Source: Otis tarda (taxonomy: Eukaryota; Chordata; Aves; Otidiformes; Otididae). Taken from it: 64,000 bases of DNA. Within the stretch, counting starts at the first letter, position 1; each line of letters opens with the position of its first letter. Position numbers and translations under genes: made by a program. The notes under the pieces were generated by a model that was given only the letters and a program-made list of their open reading frames with translations, made no database searches and was not told the DNA's origin. Of the stretch, positions 27,077 to 46,582 are shown piece by piece. The stretch is taken from positions 13,534,001-13,598,000 of the forward strand of contig CM048560.1 of NCBI GenBank assembly GCA_026413225.1. The letters run 5' to 3'.

Positions 27077-27300
27077 TTTACCATCCTACAGCCCCGGGGG
27101 GGAGCGGGGGCAGCAGCGGACCCTCCCCAGCAGCCGGGCCTCGGCTTCCCCTCCCCGCTCGGCCGCCGCCACCCCTCACGCACCCGGCGCCATCTTGGCC
27201 AGCCACCCCCGGGCGCAGCCGCCGCCGCGCATCACGCGATCGCCCCATTGGCCGGCCGCCGGTCACGTGCGCCGCCCGCCCTTCCCCCGGGCCCGGCTCG
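26740..27300 (-). promoter_or_regulatory. MFSD14A: MFSD14A CpG-island promoter
   Basis: Dense CpG sequence surrounds the first exon in an otherwise AT-rich region. Upstream of the ATG at 27,076 are an inverted CCAAT box (ATTGG on plus, 27,247-27,251), a palindromic E-box CACGTG at 27,264-27,269 next to a GC-box-like CGCCCGCCC, and a YY1-type GCCATCTTG (plus) at 27,189-27,197. There is no TATA box. Transcription probably starts between about 27,190 and 27,230. The E-box would suit USF, MYC or TFEB-type factors; that is inference from the motif only. Confidence 0.75.
27176..27193 (-). other. MFSD14A: Short upstream ORF in a TISU/YY1 context, MFSD14A leader
   Basis: On the minus strand CCAAGATGGCGCC contains an ATG in a context one base from the TISU element (SAASATGGCGGC). 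The frame reads Met-Ala-Pro-Gly-Ala then TGA, ending about 100 bases before the MFSD14A ATG. If the transcript starts upstream of 27,193 this would be a five-codon uORF. If it starts within the motif, it is simply the YY1 initiator. Confidence 0.4.
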
Positions 27301-29161
27301 GTGCCTTTCAAAAATTAATGGTTATAGTTGGAAAAACATAAATGCGTGTGAAAAAATAAAAGAGGCTGCCGCCAGAAGCTGAGCGGTTCGCTGTGGCGCG
27401 GCCGCCGGGGGCCCTGGCAGCGGCCCGGGTGCGGCAGTGCCAGGCCCGAGCGCCCAAGGACGAGGGAGCCCCCCGCCATTCTGTGCTACCTCTCCCTGAA
27501 CAACCTCCATCTTCTGGCACACCGGGGCCCCGACCTGTGCTGCTGGAGACACTCGACTTTCTTCCCCATCCAGACAACACTGGCATTTTACAGAACATTA
27601 TGGCAGCCTTCGCCACCCCTCAGAAGCCTCGGTTTCTCATGTACCTCTGCACGCACCAATGCTCCGCGCTGCCCCCTTCCCACCCATCCCAAAAGCCCGT
27701 TTCCAGCCCTTTTCTCCCCCCATGAGCTGGATGAGGGGCCTGGAAAAAAGGAGAAAAAAAATGGCCAGTTCTTACTGGGTATACCTGTTAGACATCCAGA
27801 GTCATTCCTACAGCCAAAGTACATAACCACACGTTATCCGTCTTAAGAATCCAACTTGGAGGTTTCTTACTCTCATGTTTTAAAGTTGGCTTACAAAAGC
27901 TTTAACAACTTTAAATGGGCAGGCCATCTCAGGTTCTGATTTCCCACAGAGCCTGCACGTACTAAGATAAGAGGGATCAGCTTTCCCAAGGCATCACACC
28001 CGTTAGTGGAGAAAATATTTTAGAAACATGTACTATTATTATTAATTATTCTGTGACTTATAGTTTAAATTCCTTCGCCACTGATGTCTGGCAGCACTAA
28101 ACACAGCAACATCCGTCCACATCCAGTACTATTACAATCATGATCTCAGATACAGCCCTCCATGGCCATATCCATACACCAGTCTCTTCTCTTATGTTCT
28201 TCTTCACTCAGTCCTCTATCTTCCAGCCCTCTTACTGCATATTCCCAACTCCCTCTTACTGCGTATCCCCATCTCCCCAGCTCCTGCAACATCCCTGTTT
28301 GCCCCAAAACCTCAGCCGCACATTAACATCATCTCTCTCCATACAAACAGTGGCTGCTACGCTGAACGCCAGCCCCAAGGTACAGCCCTGTACTCTAGCT
28401 CCCTTACAGAACAAACACCACTACATTAACAAAGGGGTGTAAATCACTCACCACTGAAGATCGTGTAAGCTTAAGCTAAACTTTTAGCTGTAAGACCAAG
28501 CACCCTCTTATAATGCAGCTTTTAAGGAATTCAGAATTTCATGAGGTGCAGCCCTACTCAGGCCAATGGATCTACTCGTCTCACAGCAAGACAAAAGCAA
28601 GTAGACACTAGCTCATGATGCAAAGTGGGGATCTACTGGGCTGCCCATAGGGGAAAAAGGATGTTTGCAGCCATTGCTATTATCAGTCATTTGTCACAAG
28701 TCTTAACAAGTTATGCCAAGTATGTGACAATTGCAGTATGTGCCAGGGTTTCCTCACTCCTTCTGTTTGAAAAGGAGCGAGGTCCTAAAATTTTGCTATG
28801 GTTTCAAGTCTGCTCCTTGGAGAGTGCTGTTACATTTTGGTCAGTGTCACAGACAGACATGTACATGACATGTAAGGAACTCACATTAAAAAGTTAACAC
28901 AACTACATCTCAGCAAAGACATTTTGTAACTAGACAGATTAAACAACTGTTTTTTCCATCCACACCTTTACCAACTCCTGTTACCGGTGTCATTATCCCA
29001 AAAATAAATGCATCTTAAATCTCAAGTTTGCTCACACAGGCTGAGCAAATGATTCAAGTAAGAATTCCCAACTCCAGAATAAACTATTGATAAACATGAC
29101 TTGGTTTTGTTGTCATGAATTTCAGCCAGCTACTTGTTTTCAAATATCAAACTCCACTTAC

Positions 29162-29235
29162 CTATGTAAGTCCTGACAGAATCCACTCTGCCATTATTTA
29201 ACTGAGGGACAAATTCCTGACAAACATTTAATCTC
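29162..29235 (-). other. Candidate exon, 74 nt, gene unknown
   Basis: A pyrimidine-rich acceptor (TTTCTCTTCTCAG) and a near-perfect donor (ATAG then GTAAGTGG) bound 74 nt. One frame is open through 24 codons (RLNVCQEFVPQLNNGRVDSV and four more). No homologue recognised. It could be a noncoding-RNA exon, an alternative leader exon of MFSD14A, or a pseudo-exon. Confidence 0.3.
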
Positions 29236-29455
29236 CTGAGAAGAGAAACAAAAATCGCCTGTTACATCTGAACACCTGTAGTGTTAAACCTTCTGTACAA
29301 AGTAAATGCGTAATACTGCCCGCTAGCTGTAGAAGATACTACTGTCTTTTTAGAAGTGGAATGAAAATGGACAGAGCACTTATCGTCTCCCCAAGGGAAA
29401 CCACTGATTCTAAAGCACAGACAGACGATGGCTTCCATGGTTTCAGTTAAGACTC

Positions 29456-29563
29456 CTACAAATTGCTTTTAGGCCAAAGTCGAAGAACAGCATCCCCTGC
29501 ATCCCAGTACTCTGTACCAGCTATGCTCCTTTGGTTACTTGATGAATAATATACTTCTGTCAC
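29456..29563 (-). other. Candidate terminal exon or repeat fragment, gene unknown
   Basis: After a weak acceptor (CCATTAG) one frame is open for 35 codons (VTEVYYSSSNQRSIAGTEYW, later VLRLWPKSNL) to TAG at 29,456-29,458. A diverged copy at 32,484-32,570 carries an internal stop in the same frame, so this may be an old dispersed repeat rather than a gene. Confidence 0.2.
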
Positions 29564-31264
29564 CTAATGGCTTAAAAATTTCAGTTTAAATCATGCTGCA
29601 CACAATCACTAAGATCAGAGCAGAATTGACAAAAGGAACTGACAGAAATGAAGAGTCCTGAAAATTACTGGTGCATAGCTGGTGAAATTACCTGATTTTA
29701 TTATATATATTATTTCTGTAAAGGACAGGGAAACATGTCATCCACCATCTACAGCGATATGTTTGTGAACTCTGTTCAGGTCTTTGATAGACTGTGAATT
29801 ATAGCTATACAAAATCTCAGCTTCTAAATTGTAACATGAATCAACGGATTGTGTTGTACTCGAGAGGGTATACTGTACAGTAGTTTCCACTGCTATCAAA
29901 ATTAAATATTTAAAACAGGGGAAAAATAGGTACTGAATAACCAACTGCCTCCTGGTAACTTGTGGCAAAACTCTCCTACACAGCATGACAGTGCGTTACA
30001 ATCACACACCATACTTTAACTTGGTACTTGATACCCAGACACTCCCTACCACCTCCAGTTCAGGAACCACAGTCCTGAGCAAGGCGATCAGGGGTTTCAG
30101 ACCAGAACGCAGAGACAGCCAGCCACAAGAACACTGCTGGAATGCGATTCACAAGAAGTCATGATAAAGTGGTCAAAAAGAAGCATGTCTCAGTCAAAAC
30201 TAAATTTCTGGCAAAATTCAGTAAGCTCTATGTTAAAGGATACCATTAACAAAAGTCTTAACAATAGCCTTCTGGAGTGTATACAAAATTATGCCAAAAA
30301 TTATATTCTGAAATAATAAATGTTAATTAAAACATTGTTTTATTCCTGCTAAAAATATGCATAAGGCAAGCCTCTCCATTTACAAAGCTCTCAAACAGTT
30401 TTATATCATATTCTTAATAAAGCCAGTACTTAATTTTAACCAGTTTATTACTGTAGTGACATTATCTACACATACAGGAGAAAAAAACCCCAGTATTTCA
30501 CCTCAATATGGGTTAAAAAAAAGACTGTATTAGGTCATGTAAGATGCATTCCATTGTTGAGCAGTGTTATACCAAAAATATAACCTGTTTCCAAACTGCC
30601 TGGAAACACCACATATTAGAATTGTATTCAGTGTGATCACACACAAACATCAACATAAACGTATAAAAAAAATCCTAAGACACTAAAAAATTTTGCTACA
30701 ATGTTCAAATATATTATTTATATTTGGGGTTGGATATTTAAAACTAAATTTAAATATAATGACAATAAAGACAAACTTTTTAAAAAAATCTAAAAAAGCG
30801 TTACTCATGGCAGCAAATATAAACATATGCTTAGCATATAAGCAATTTTTACTGAGCTATAAATTGCTAATGAAACGGATACGGCTAATTACAGTCAGAA
30901 TGATGATGGAAGATTGAAGGCAAGAGTTAAAAATGTCATGTCTACTCTTGGATGCAAATGTGCAGAAGACATTCAAGAATAAGCCCTGAACAGCACCTCA
31001 GGACAGTTTCGTTCTAGTTTTTTGTTTGTTTTTTTGGTTTGTTTTTTTTTTTTCTTTCTTCTAGAAAGAGTTATAAATTCATCTGTCAGGAAATAATTAG
31101 AAAAAGTTATAAATTAAACTGAACAGAAATTTGGATTCATGGTAACCAGAGCAGAAGATTACATCTAACTAATCCCAGTTATTTGGTTGAATTTTCCCCT
31201 GCATTTTTTTTTCCAGTAAAAATAACTTAATTCTAGATATCTAAAAAACATTTAATAAGCTTAC

Positions 31265-31294
31265 CTGGGAAGAGCAGAACTCTTTAGTAACTTC
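31265..31294 (-). other. Candidate 30-nt micro-exon, gene unknown
   Basis: A strong acceptor (TTCTTTTCCACAG) is followed by 30 nt and a strong donor (CCCAG then GTAAGC). It is open in more than one frame. In the frame that continues into 29,162-29,235 it reads KLLKSSALPR. Support is splice-site quality only. Confidence 0.25.
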
Positions 31295-34108
31295 CTGTGG
31301 AAAAGAATCAGCATTAAAAATTAACAGAACAATGAAAACAAAGGCAAGGGAAACACTTCTTGTACTTTCTTACAATAACTGAACACCATAGGTAATGATA
31401 CACTACCTCATACATGGTGTAATACCACGTTATAGATAAACACTACCTTTCTAATACACAAACCCCCCTTTATGTTTTTTAATATCTCATTCTTACAAAA
31501 CATGGATTTCAGTGAAGAAAACAATTAATAATCTTCCTCATTCACAACATCCAGCAAGAAACACTGTCAACAGTAGGAAAATGAGCAACAACTTCAAATT
31601 TGGAAAATTTGGATTTTGCTTAAATGTGACAGAACATGCACAGCTAATAATGAAATATATTAAAATATGAAAGTTACCGACAACAAAAGTCAGAAGAAAT
31701 GCAATGTTTCATTTTTCAATTTTAAAACAATTTAACAAAATCCATTACAGTCTTTTGAATTACAGCTATAAAAATAAGTTAGGAACACAAAACAATTATG
31801 TACTTCTAAAAAACTGTGAAAGTACTATATGAGTAATTGAAACACAAGTATATGCTACCAGAATAAGATTGTTTTTTTGAGGAAAAAAACACAATAGTTT
31901 CTAAAAAGTTACAGTAAAAATGCCAAGGTGTTATTTTGTAGAAGCTGAATCTGGAACTTAACATTACCCATTACTAAAGTAAACAAAAAGTGAAGTTTTC
32001 TTATAGTTTGTCTAAAACAAGGAAGTTGAATAGAACTATAAAGTTATCTGAATTATTTGAGGAAAAAAGATTATTGGGCACTTGTGGCTAGCACAGAAAT
32101 ACAATGTTTAAAGAAAAGTTTATCTTACTTTATTAGACTCAAGATTCTTCACTACTGAACTGTTGATTTGCTTTGAAGATAGTTCTACATTTAGTTATTT
32201 GACCATTTACCACCTATCCCAGAGACTCTCAAATAAAACTACCAAATATTTAAGTATTCAATAAATACTAGTACACTCATGATGCAAGTCTTAAAAAAAA
32301 TAAATCACATAATTCAAGTTATTGCAAATAAATATCTAGCTATAACTTTATAAATATTTAAATAAAATTCTGCTAAGGATAGGTTATCCTCCTAAACAGA
32401 CAACTAAACTAACAAATCTATTGTCTGAAAGTCAGAAAAATAGTTCAGAAAGACAGGTTTATTTTTGGAAAGTTAGACTACTACAGATTGCTTTTAGGGC
32501 AAACTCAAAGCACCCTATCCCCTACTTCCCAATGCTCTGTGCTAGATATGCTTCTTTGGTTAGTTAATGAGTTACAGACTTAAAACTGGTTTGCTTTTTT
32601 TTTTTGTTTGTTTGAGTTTGGTTTGGCTGGGGGTTGTTTTGTTTTTTTGACATTTAAAAATCCAGATACAAAAGTATCTCAGTGAGAAAATGTGCATATG
32701 CTCTCAGATTGCAAAGGTTACAGAAATCAGAAATCTGTTCTCAAGAAACATACGCTGTCTTCCCTCCATCTAGAACAATGCTTTTCAACCTGGAGGGCCT
32801 CAGACAAGAGTCTTTCCTTCACCTGTAAAGGGCTAAGGAAAGACAGCTCAAAATGCAAAGTCTTATTTCCTCTACAGCAACAAGCGTATGAAGAGATCTA
32901 TCCCTCTACTTATTTAATGGAAACTTTAATGGAAAATTTAATGGAACTGCCAGTTGTAAGCACGGAGGAGTCACTGATCTACAGACAGGAGTTACCCTTT
33001 CTTAGTACATAGATATATTGTTTTCCAAAGCTGTATGACATCCTATTCAAAAGCATAGAGCACATATTTCTATTCTTTCCTTTAAACTGATGCTTATTGA
33101 CAAATATTGACTGGTGCACATGAACCATTAAAGCTGGGTTATACACAGAGAACTCCAGCGACGTGGTGGTTATTTGGCCTATTTGGTCCCTTCCTGCGCA
33201 AGTGGCTTTAAAGTGTTCCCAACTTGCTGCTTATGTTTTTTGAGAAATTCCTCAAGCAAGTTACCAGTTGTATCACCTGAACATTTCCACTACTGTGATT
33301 CATAAAATTAAAAGTATTACGTAGGCCAAAATGAAATTCAGATATTACAACCAGCACTTCTCAGATCATTTCAGTCATGTACTTCCCATTCTACACTAAG
33401 CAACGCTGGAAGCCACTATTCTACGCATACATCTTACCTCATGCTGGATTTCAGTGGCAAAATGACTAAATGTAATGTTTCAAAGATTTTGCCACGTTGA
33501 CTGTTACAGGTAAAAGGTTTAATATTAACATAGAATGCCCATTTAGGGTAATAAGAATAGTTTTGACTATCAAGTAGCAGAGCTCCTGCAATTACGGCAT
33601 GCTGGGAAAGATTGACAGTTCACAAAGCTTAGCAAGCCCGTGGCATAACTCTGAAATTTCTTTTATGTCTTGCTCTGATATGATAAACAAACAAAAAGTT
33701 GATAATCCATGTCATTGCCAACAGAAGGAAAAAACTATTTTTACCTGGCTGACGTAAGTGGAATTTTTCCTTTCCCATTTACAACACTTCATTAAAAATC
33801 TCTTACACTCTTACAGAATCTCCTTGTCAATCGACAACTAAAATGTGGAAAAGAGGATGAGGTACTTTGGTAAACATTTTAAAACACCTCTCTCTTCACA
33901 AAGTCTTCATTAGCACAAGACAGAAGTGAGAAGGAGCACGAGGGAGAAAAACCAAAAATTATACGGTTTTACCACTTGCCATTCTACAGGTAAGAGATTA
34001 CTGGTATGTTTTTGTATAAATGTATACTTTTACAAGTGTCACATGGGTAAGAAGTCACTCTACATTAATATCCATTGTGAGCAGGTGTCCTGAAAACAAG
34101 TAATTTAG

Positions 34109-34142
34109 AATCATTTGGGTTGGAAGAGACCTTTAAAGGTAA
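34109..34142 (-). mobile_element. CR1 3'-terminal remnant
   Basis: TAGAATCATTTGGGTTGGAA followed by GAGACCTTTAAAG is the antisense of a CR1 3' end. Only about 34 bases remain recognisable. Confidence 0.65.
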
Positions 34143-35385
34143 TTTTTAAGACAGCTTTTTTGTTTATTAGTTCCGGCTTTATTTTTTTGGTGTTTCTGGC
34201 TACATGCAAACACTTCAAGAAGTAAAGTGTTTGTAACAGTCTAATTGATCTAAATTCTAATTGCATCTAGGTTTCTTTGTGAAGGTTTTTTTTTTTTTGT
34301 TTAAAACAGAAGAACAGCATGCTTTTATATTTACTTATTGCACAATTAATTACTTTTTTATTATGTTTCCTATTAAAGTATTTCCACTAGTAGACTCAAT
34401 AGCTCCAGAGAACCCGTTTTGGTCTCCTGGCTCAAGGACTCCCAGAACAAAAGAAAAATAATTTTTAAAAATTATCTCTAATTAAGCCATTACATAGGAA
34501 TGTACTGAAAAAGCCTTGGAGAGTTCATGAGTAAACAACACTTGTTTAAAAAACACCTCTGTAATAAAGTACAGTACACAGATGATATACCATAATAGCT
34601 CCAGATGGAGCTGTTACAGACAACAGCAATGCATTTAAAATGTTTATTATGGGCTTTTTTTTTTTTAACTTGTTGTTAAAAAATTCCCAGAGGATATTTA
34701 AAGCATAAAAACTATTTTAAAGTTTCTACCAACAACTTGATTTATAATCAATAAAAATAAAAATAATGAACATTACGTCTGAGCAAGCGCTCCATCAGAA
34801 CCCTGCTCTTAGTGCCAGGTTAGTGCAGTAGCCTCTGGCCTGTGTTCACAGTCACTGCATCTGTCGGAACACTGCAGGCTATCCTGATGAAGGCTGGAGT
34901 ATCAACACACCTTTCCAGCTTTTACTCCAAATTTCTCCCTTTGTGTACTTAGGTGAGACTGTTAACATTCTTACAATAGGTTTATATAAGCAACAGAATT
35001 ATAATATTATAATTTAATAACAGATTTCTGTTATTAAATCAGCCTTCTAAAAATATAAAAATATTTGATATTGTGAAAGTGTCTTTCAATCATACCTCAA
35101 TCTTCACAGTTTTAATAAGGAATACCTAATTAGAACCATCACTTTAGAACTATGATGTATATTAGCTGATTTCATGTAAATAGACAATTAAAAACATATC
35201 TACTAAGATTAAATATAGTCAAATTGCAAAAACATACAATCTGACAATGTTGTCATGTGCTCTTTCGAAGAGTGCATAGGACATATTTCTGCAGCAGTCA
35301 GTACAGTAAATTGTTTTGATGCAATCCCAAAGCTGTAAACATTCCTAATTGCAGTTTCTTGGAAACTTTTTGTTCCTTTCAAGTT

Positions 35386-35391
35386 TTTATT
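35386..35391 (-). terminator. SLC35A3: Proximal SLC35A3 poly(A) signal AATAAA
   Basis: First AATAAA on the minus strand about 250 bases past the stop. Distal motifs in AT-rich sequence down to about 34.1 kb could serve longer 3'UTRs. Confidence 0.45.
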
Positions 35392-35637
35392 AGCAAGTTG
35401 CACTGGGCATTCCCTTGCCTCTTTTTTTTTTTTTTTTTGTTCCCCCCCAATCAGTTACAGACAGTATCATCATCCACCTTTAACCCCTCTGGCTGTTCGA
35501 AACTACTCATAAGGATTTCTTCAGTAGATTCAGGGCAGCAATCCTTTCCTTGCAGTGCACAACAACGCTTTCCACACGCCGTTGTTAGCAAGGCCCCTAG
35601 TGCCTGATCTTGAGAAGCAGGTTGATGAGGAAGTCTG

Positions 35638-44471
<8,834 letters not shown>

Positions 44472-46582
44472 TCACAAAACAAAACCCAAGATTAAAAGGT
44501 AATATTGCAGATAGATGTTTCCCTGAGGAATCAGCATATTAAAAAGAAGTTATCCAGGGAGCTCAAAGGGAAACAACAAACCTAATAAGACTTAAAAAAA
44601 AAAAAAAAAAGAAAAAAAAAGGATATTAACACTTCAAAAATATTTTTCAAATACTTGATTACAATGGGGAAGCATATCAGAGTATTAAAAGAAGTGATAA
44701 ATAACAGAGAAATGAAATTAAATATTTCCCATCTGTAGTAATAATAAAGTAAAATAAATACTATTAACTGATAATTAGCTTTCCAATAACTGGTTTCACA
44801 AAAGAAATCTCCCAAGTTAAATCAACCACTGATTTCTTTACGTAGGTGAAGGCTCAGAAGGTATTTTCAAAGTGAAAAAGCCCCGCACTGTGGTACTGCA
44901 GAATGCCCAGTACCCCTGCTGCAATGGACTATTCCCAGAATGAAGAGATCTTCTTGTTCCTTCGCCTCCCCACAGTTTTTCAGGTTGCAGCATCTGCCTT
45001 GCCAGTTGACACAGTGCCAGTATAACACAGGGTGAGGGTTGGGCTGATTTAAATGAAAATGAGAGGTATGCCTGACACTAGAGGAAAGGGAGACTTGTGG
45101 GAAAGCAGAGTTGGATGGGAAGAAGTGAGATGGAGGAGCTGCAGGGGAAACAGGGCTAAACCTGTCCTGCTGATTATCCTGGTCAGAAAAAAATATTTCT
45201 ATGTAGATGACAAGGTGACTACACCTACTTTCTGATACTGCACGGACTACCACAAACCTTACATTAGTAAAGGTCTACCATGAACTTTCACTTTCAGGGT
45301 TTTCTTTGCCCTTTGTAACCAATTAAAGCATTAACTTAGTGCAGGAGACTAATAGAGAAAGCAATTCCCCTTTTGCAAACACAATATATTATAAGGAAAC
45401 ATAAAAAATGCATCAGTTATTCAGAATATTTTTTTCTGCTATTCTTCATATTAAGTATGAAGAATTTCCATATGCACTGAAATGAATGCTTTCTATAAAA
45501 AAGATTAACTACTACTGCCTTCACTGCCCATATATTAAAAAACAGAGCAGTGTTTTATAATGTCAAAGTAAAATAAAATAAGTAATTGAAAGTTAACAAA
45601 TACGTTTTCAAGTGAAAAAAGAAACAAACCAACACAGTAACAAGTCAAGACAAGAACACAGTCCTTGCTTTTGGAAGTCTAGAGGTGGCACAGGCAGCAC
45701 TCGTTGGATGCACATGCCAGAGCTGTCCCTATGCACGGTTTACGCCTACAGGCACAGAAGTTTTGACTCATTAACTACTTAGTTTTGTACACACTGCTGA
45801 AGGATGTGCTGGTATCTCTAAATATTTGTATCTGAAACTGAAGCTGTTTCTTGCTGACTGCATTTCTCTAGCTCAACATGCATTTCATAACAATTTTCAT
45901 TGCTATCTTTTCAGAGATCTGGAGAGCTATGCTATTCAAACATTCCTGACTTGCCTTTATCTTGTCTCTAAGCATTAATAGATTTTCTCCAGTCAAGCAT
46001 ACAAAGTCAAATTAATATCTGTGTGGCATGGACACTGCAGTAACCTGCAAACAAATATGAATTGCCAGCAGCTGCAGAGATATGAAGTACATACTTGTAT
46101 CCTACACAATAATATTGTTTACCTCAAGAATCCTATAGCTGTAAAAGTATTTGTAAAAGCATATTGTCAAAGGAGGAAGAAACTGAAGAAGAAAGACACA
46201 AGGATTCCTTCAAGGAATCTTAATAGAAGACACTTTGTATGAACTATAATCTCATTTAACTCACTGAAGAAACAAATACTAAAGATGCAACTGCACTGGA
46301 CAATATAAATCAGACAGAAATGCAAAGCACGAAGAAGAAAGCTGCAGACAACTGTCAAGAATTGCTAACCTTTTTCCACAGGTTCTGGTGGAATAACCCT
46401 TTACAAGAGGATGTTAACTGTGGAATTACACATCCTCAACAACAAAACTGAGAAGATCAGCTAGTCAATGAGGAACATCTTTGAAGAACAGATCTGCTAT
46501 ATCTGAGAACAAGGAGGAGAAACAGAAGAACAACTCCCATGAAAGGATGAAGAGGGACATGCAAGGTCAGAAATCACACTCA

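Larger units (their letters stand above)
27310..35370. other. Intergenic region between MFSD14A promoter and SLC35A3 3' end
   Basis: About 8 kb, AT-rich after 28 kb, with no established gene. It holds minus-strand exon-like segments at 31,265-31,294, 29,456-29,563 and 29,162-29,235, a diverged paralogous pair (29,459-29,546 and 32,484-32,570), a tiny CR1 remnant near 34,110, and several T- or A-rich runs. The right edge depends on which SLC35A3 poly(A) site is used; further AATAAA motifs on the minus strand allow a longer 3'UTR. Confidence 0.5.

Noticed and set aside
26636-27382. Long plus-strand frames (up to 248 codons) at the MFSD14A promoter
   Set aside because: Pro/Ala/Arg-rich frames caused by GC-rich CpG-island sequence, antisense to exon 1, without splice or homology support.
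32692-33012. 106-codon plus-strand frame in the intergenic region
   Set aside because: No splice sites or homology. The text near AATGCTTTTCAACCTGGAGG looks like an old dispersed repeat.
44867-45253. 128-codon minus-strand frame in SLC35A3 intron 1
   Set aside because: No splice context, no homologue recognised and unremarkable composition; taken as chance.
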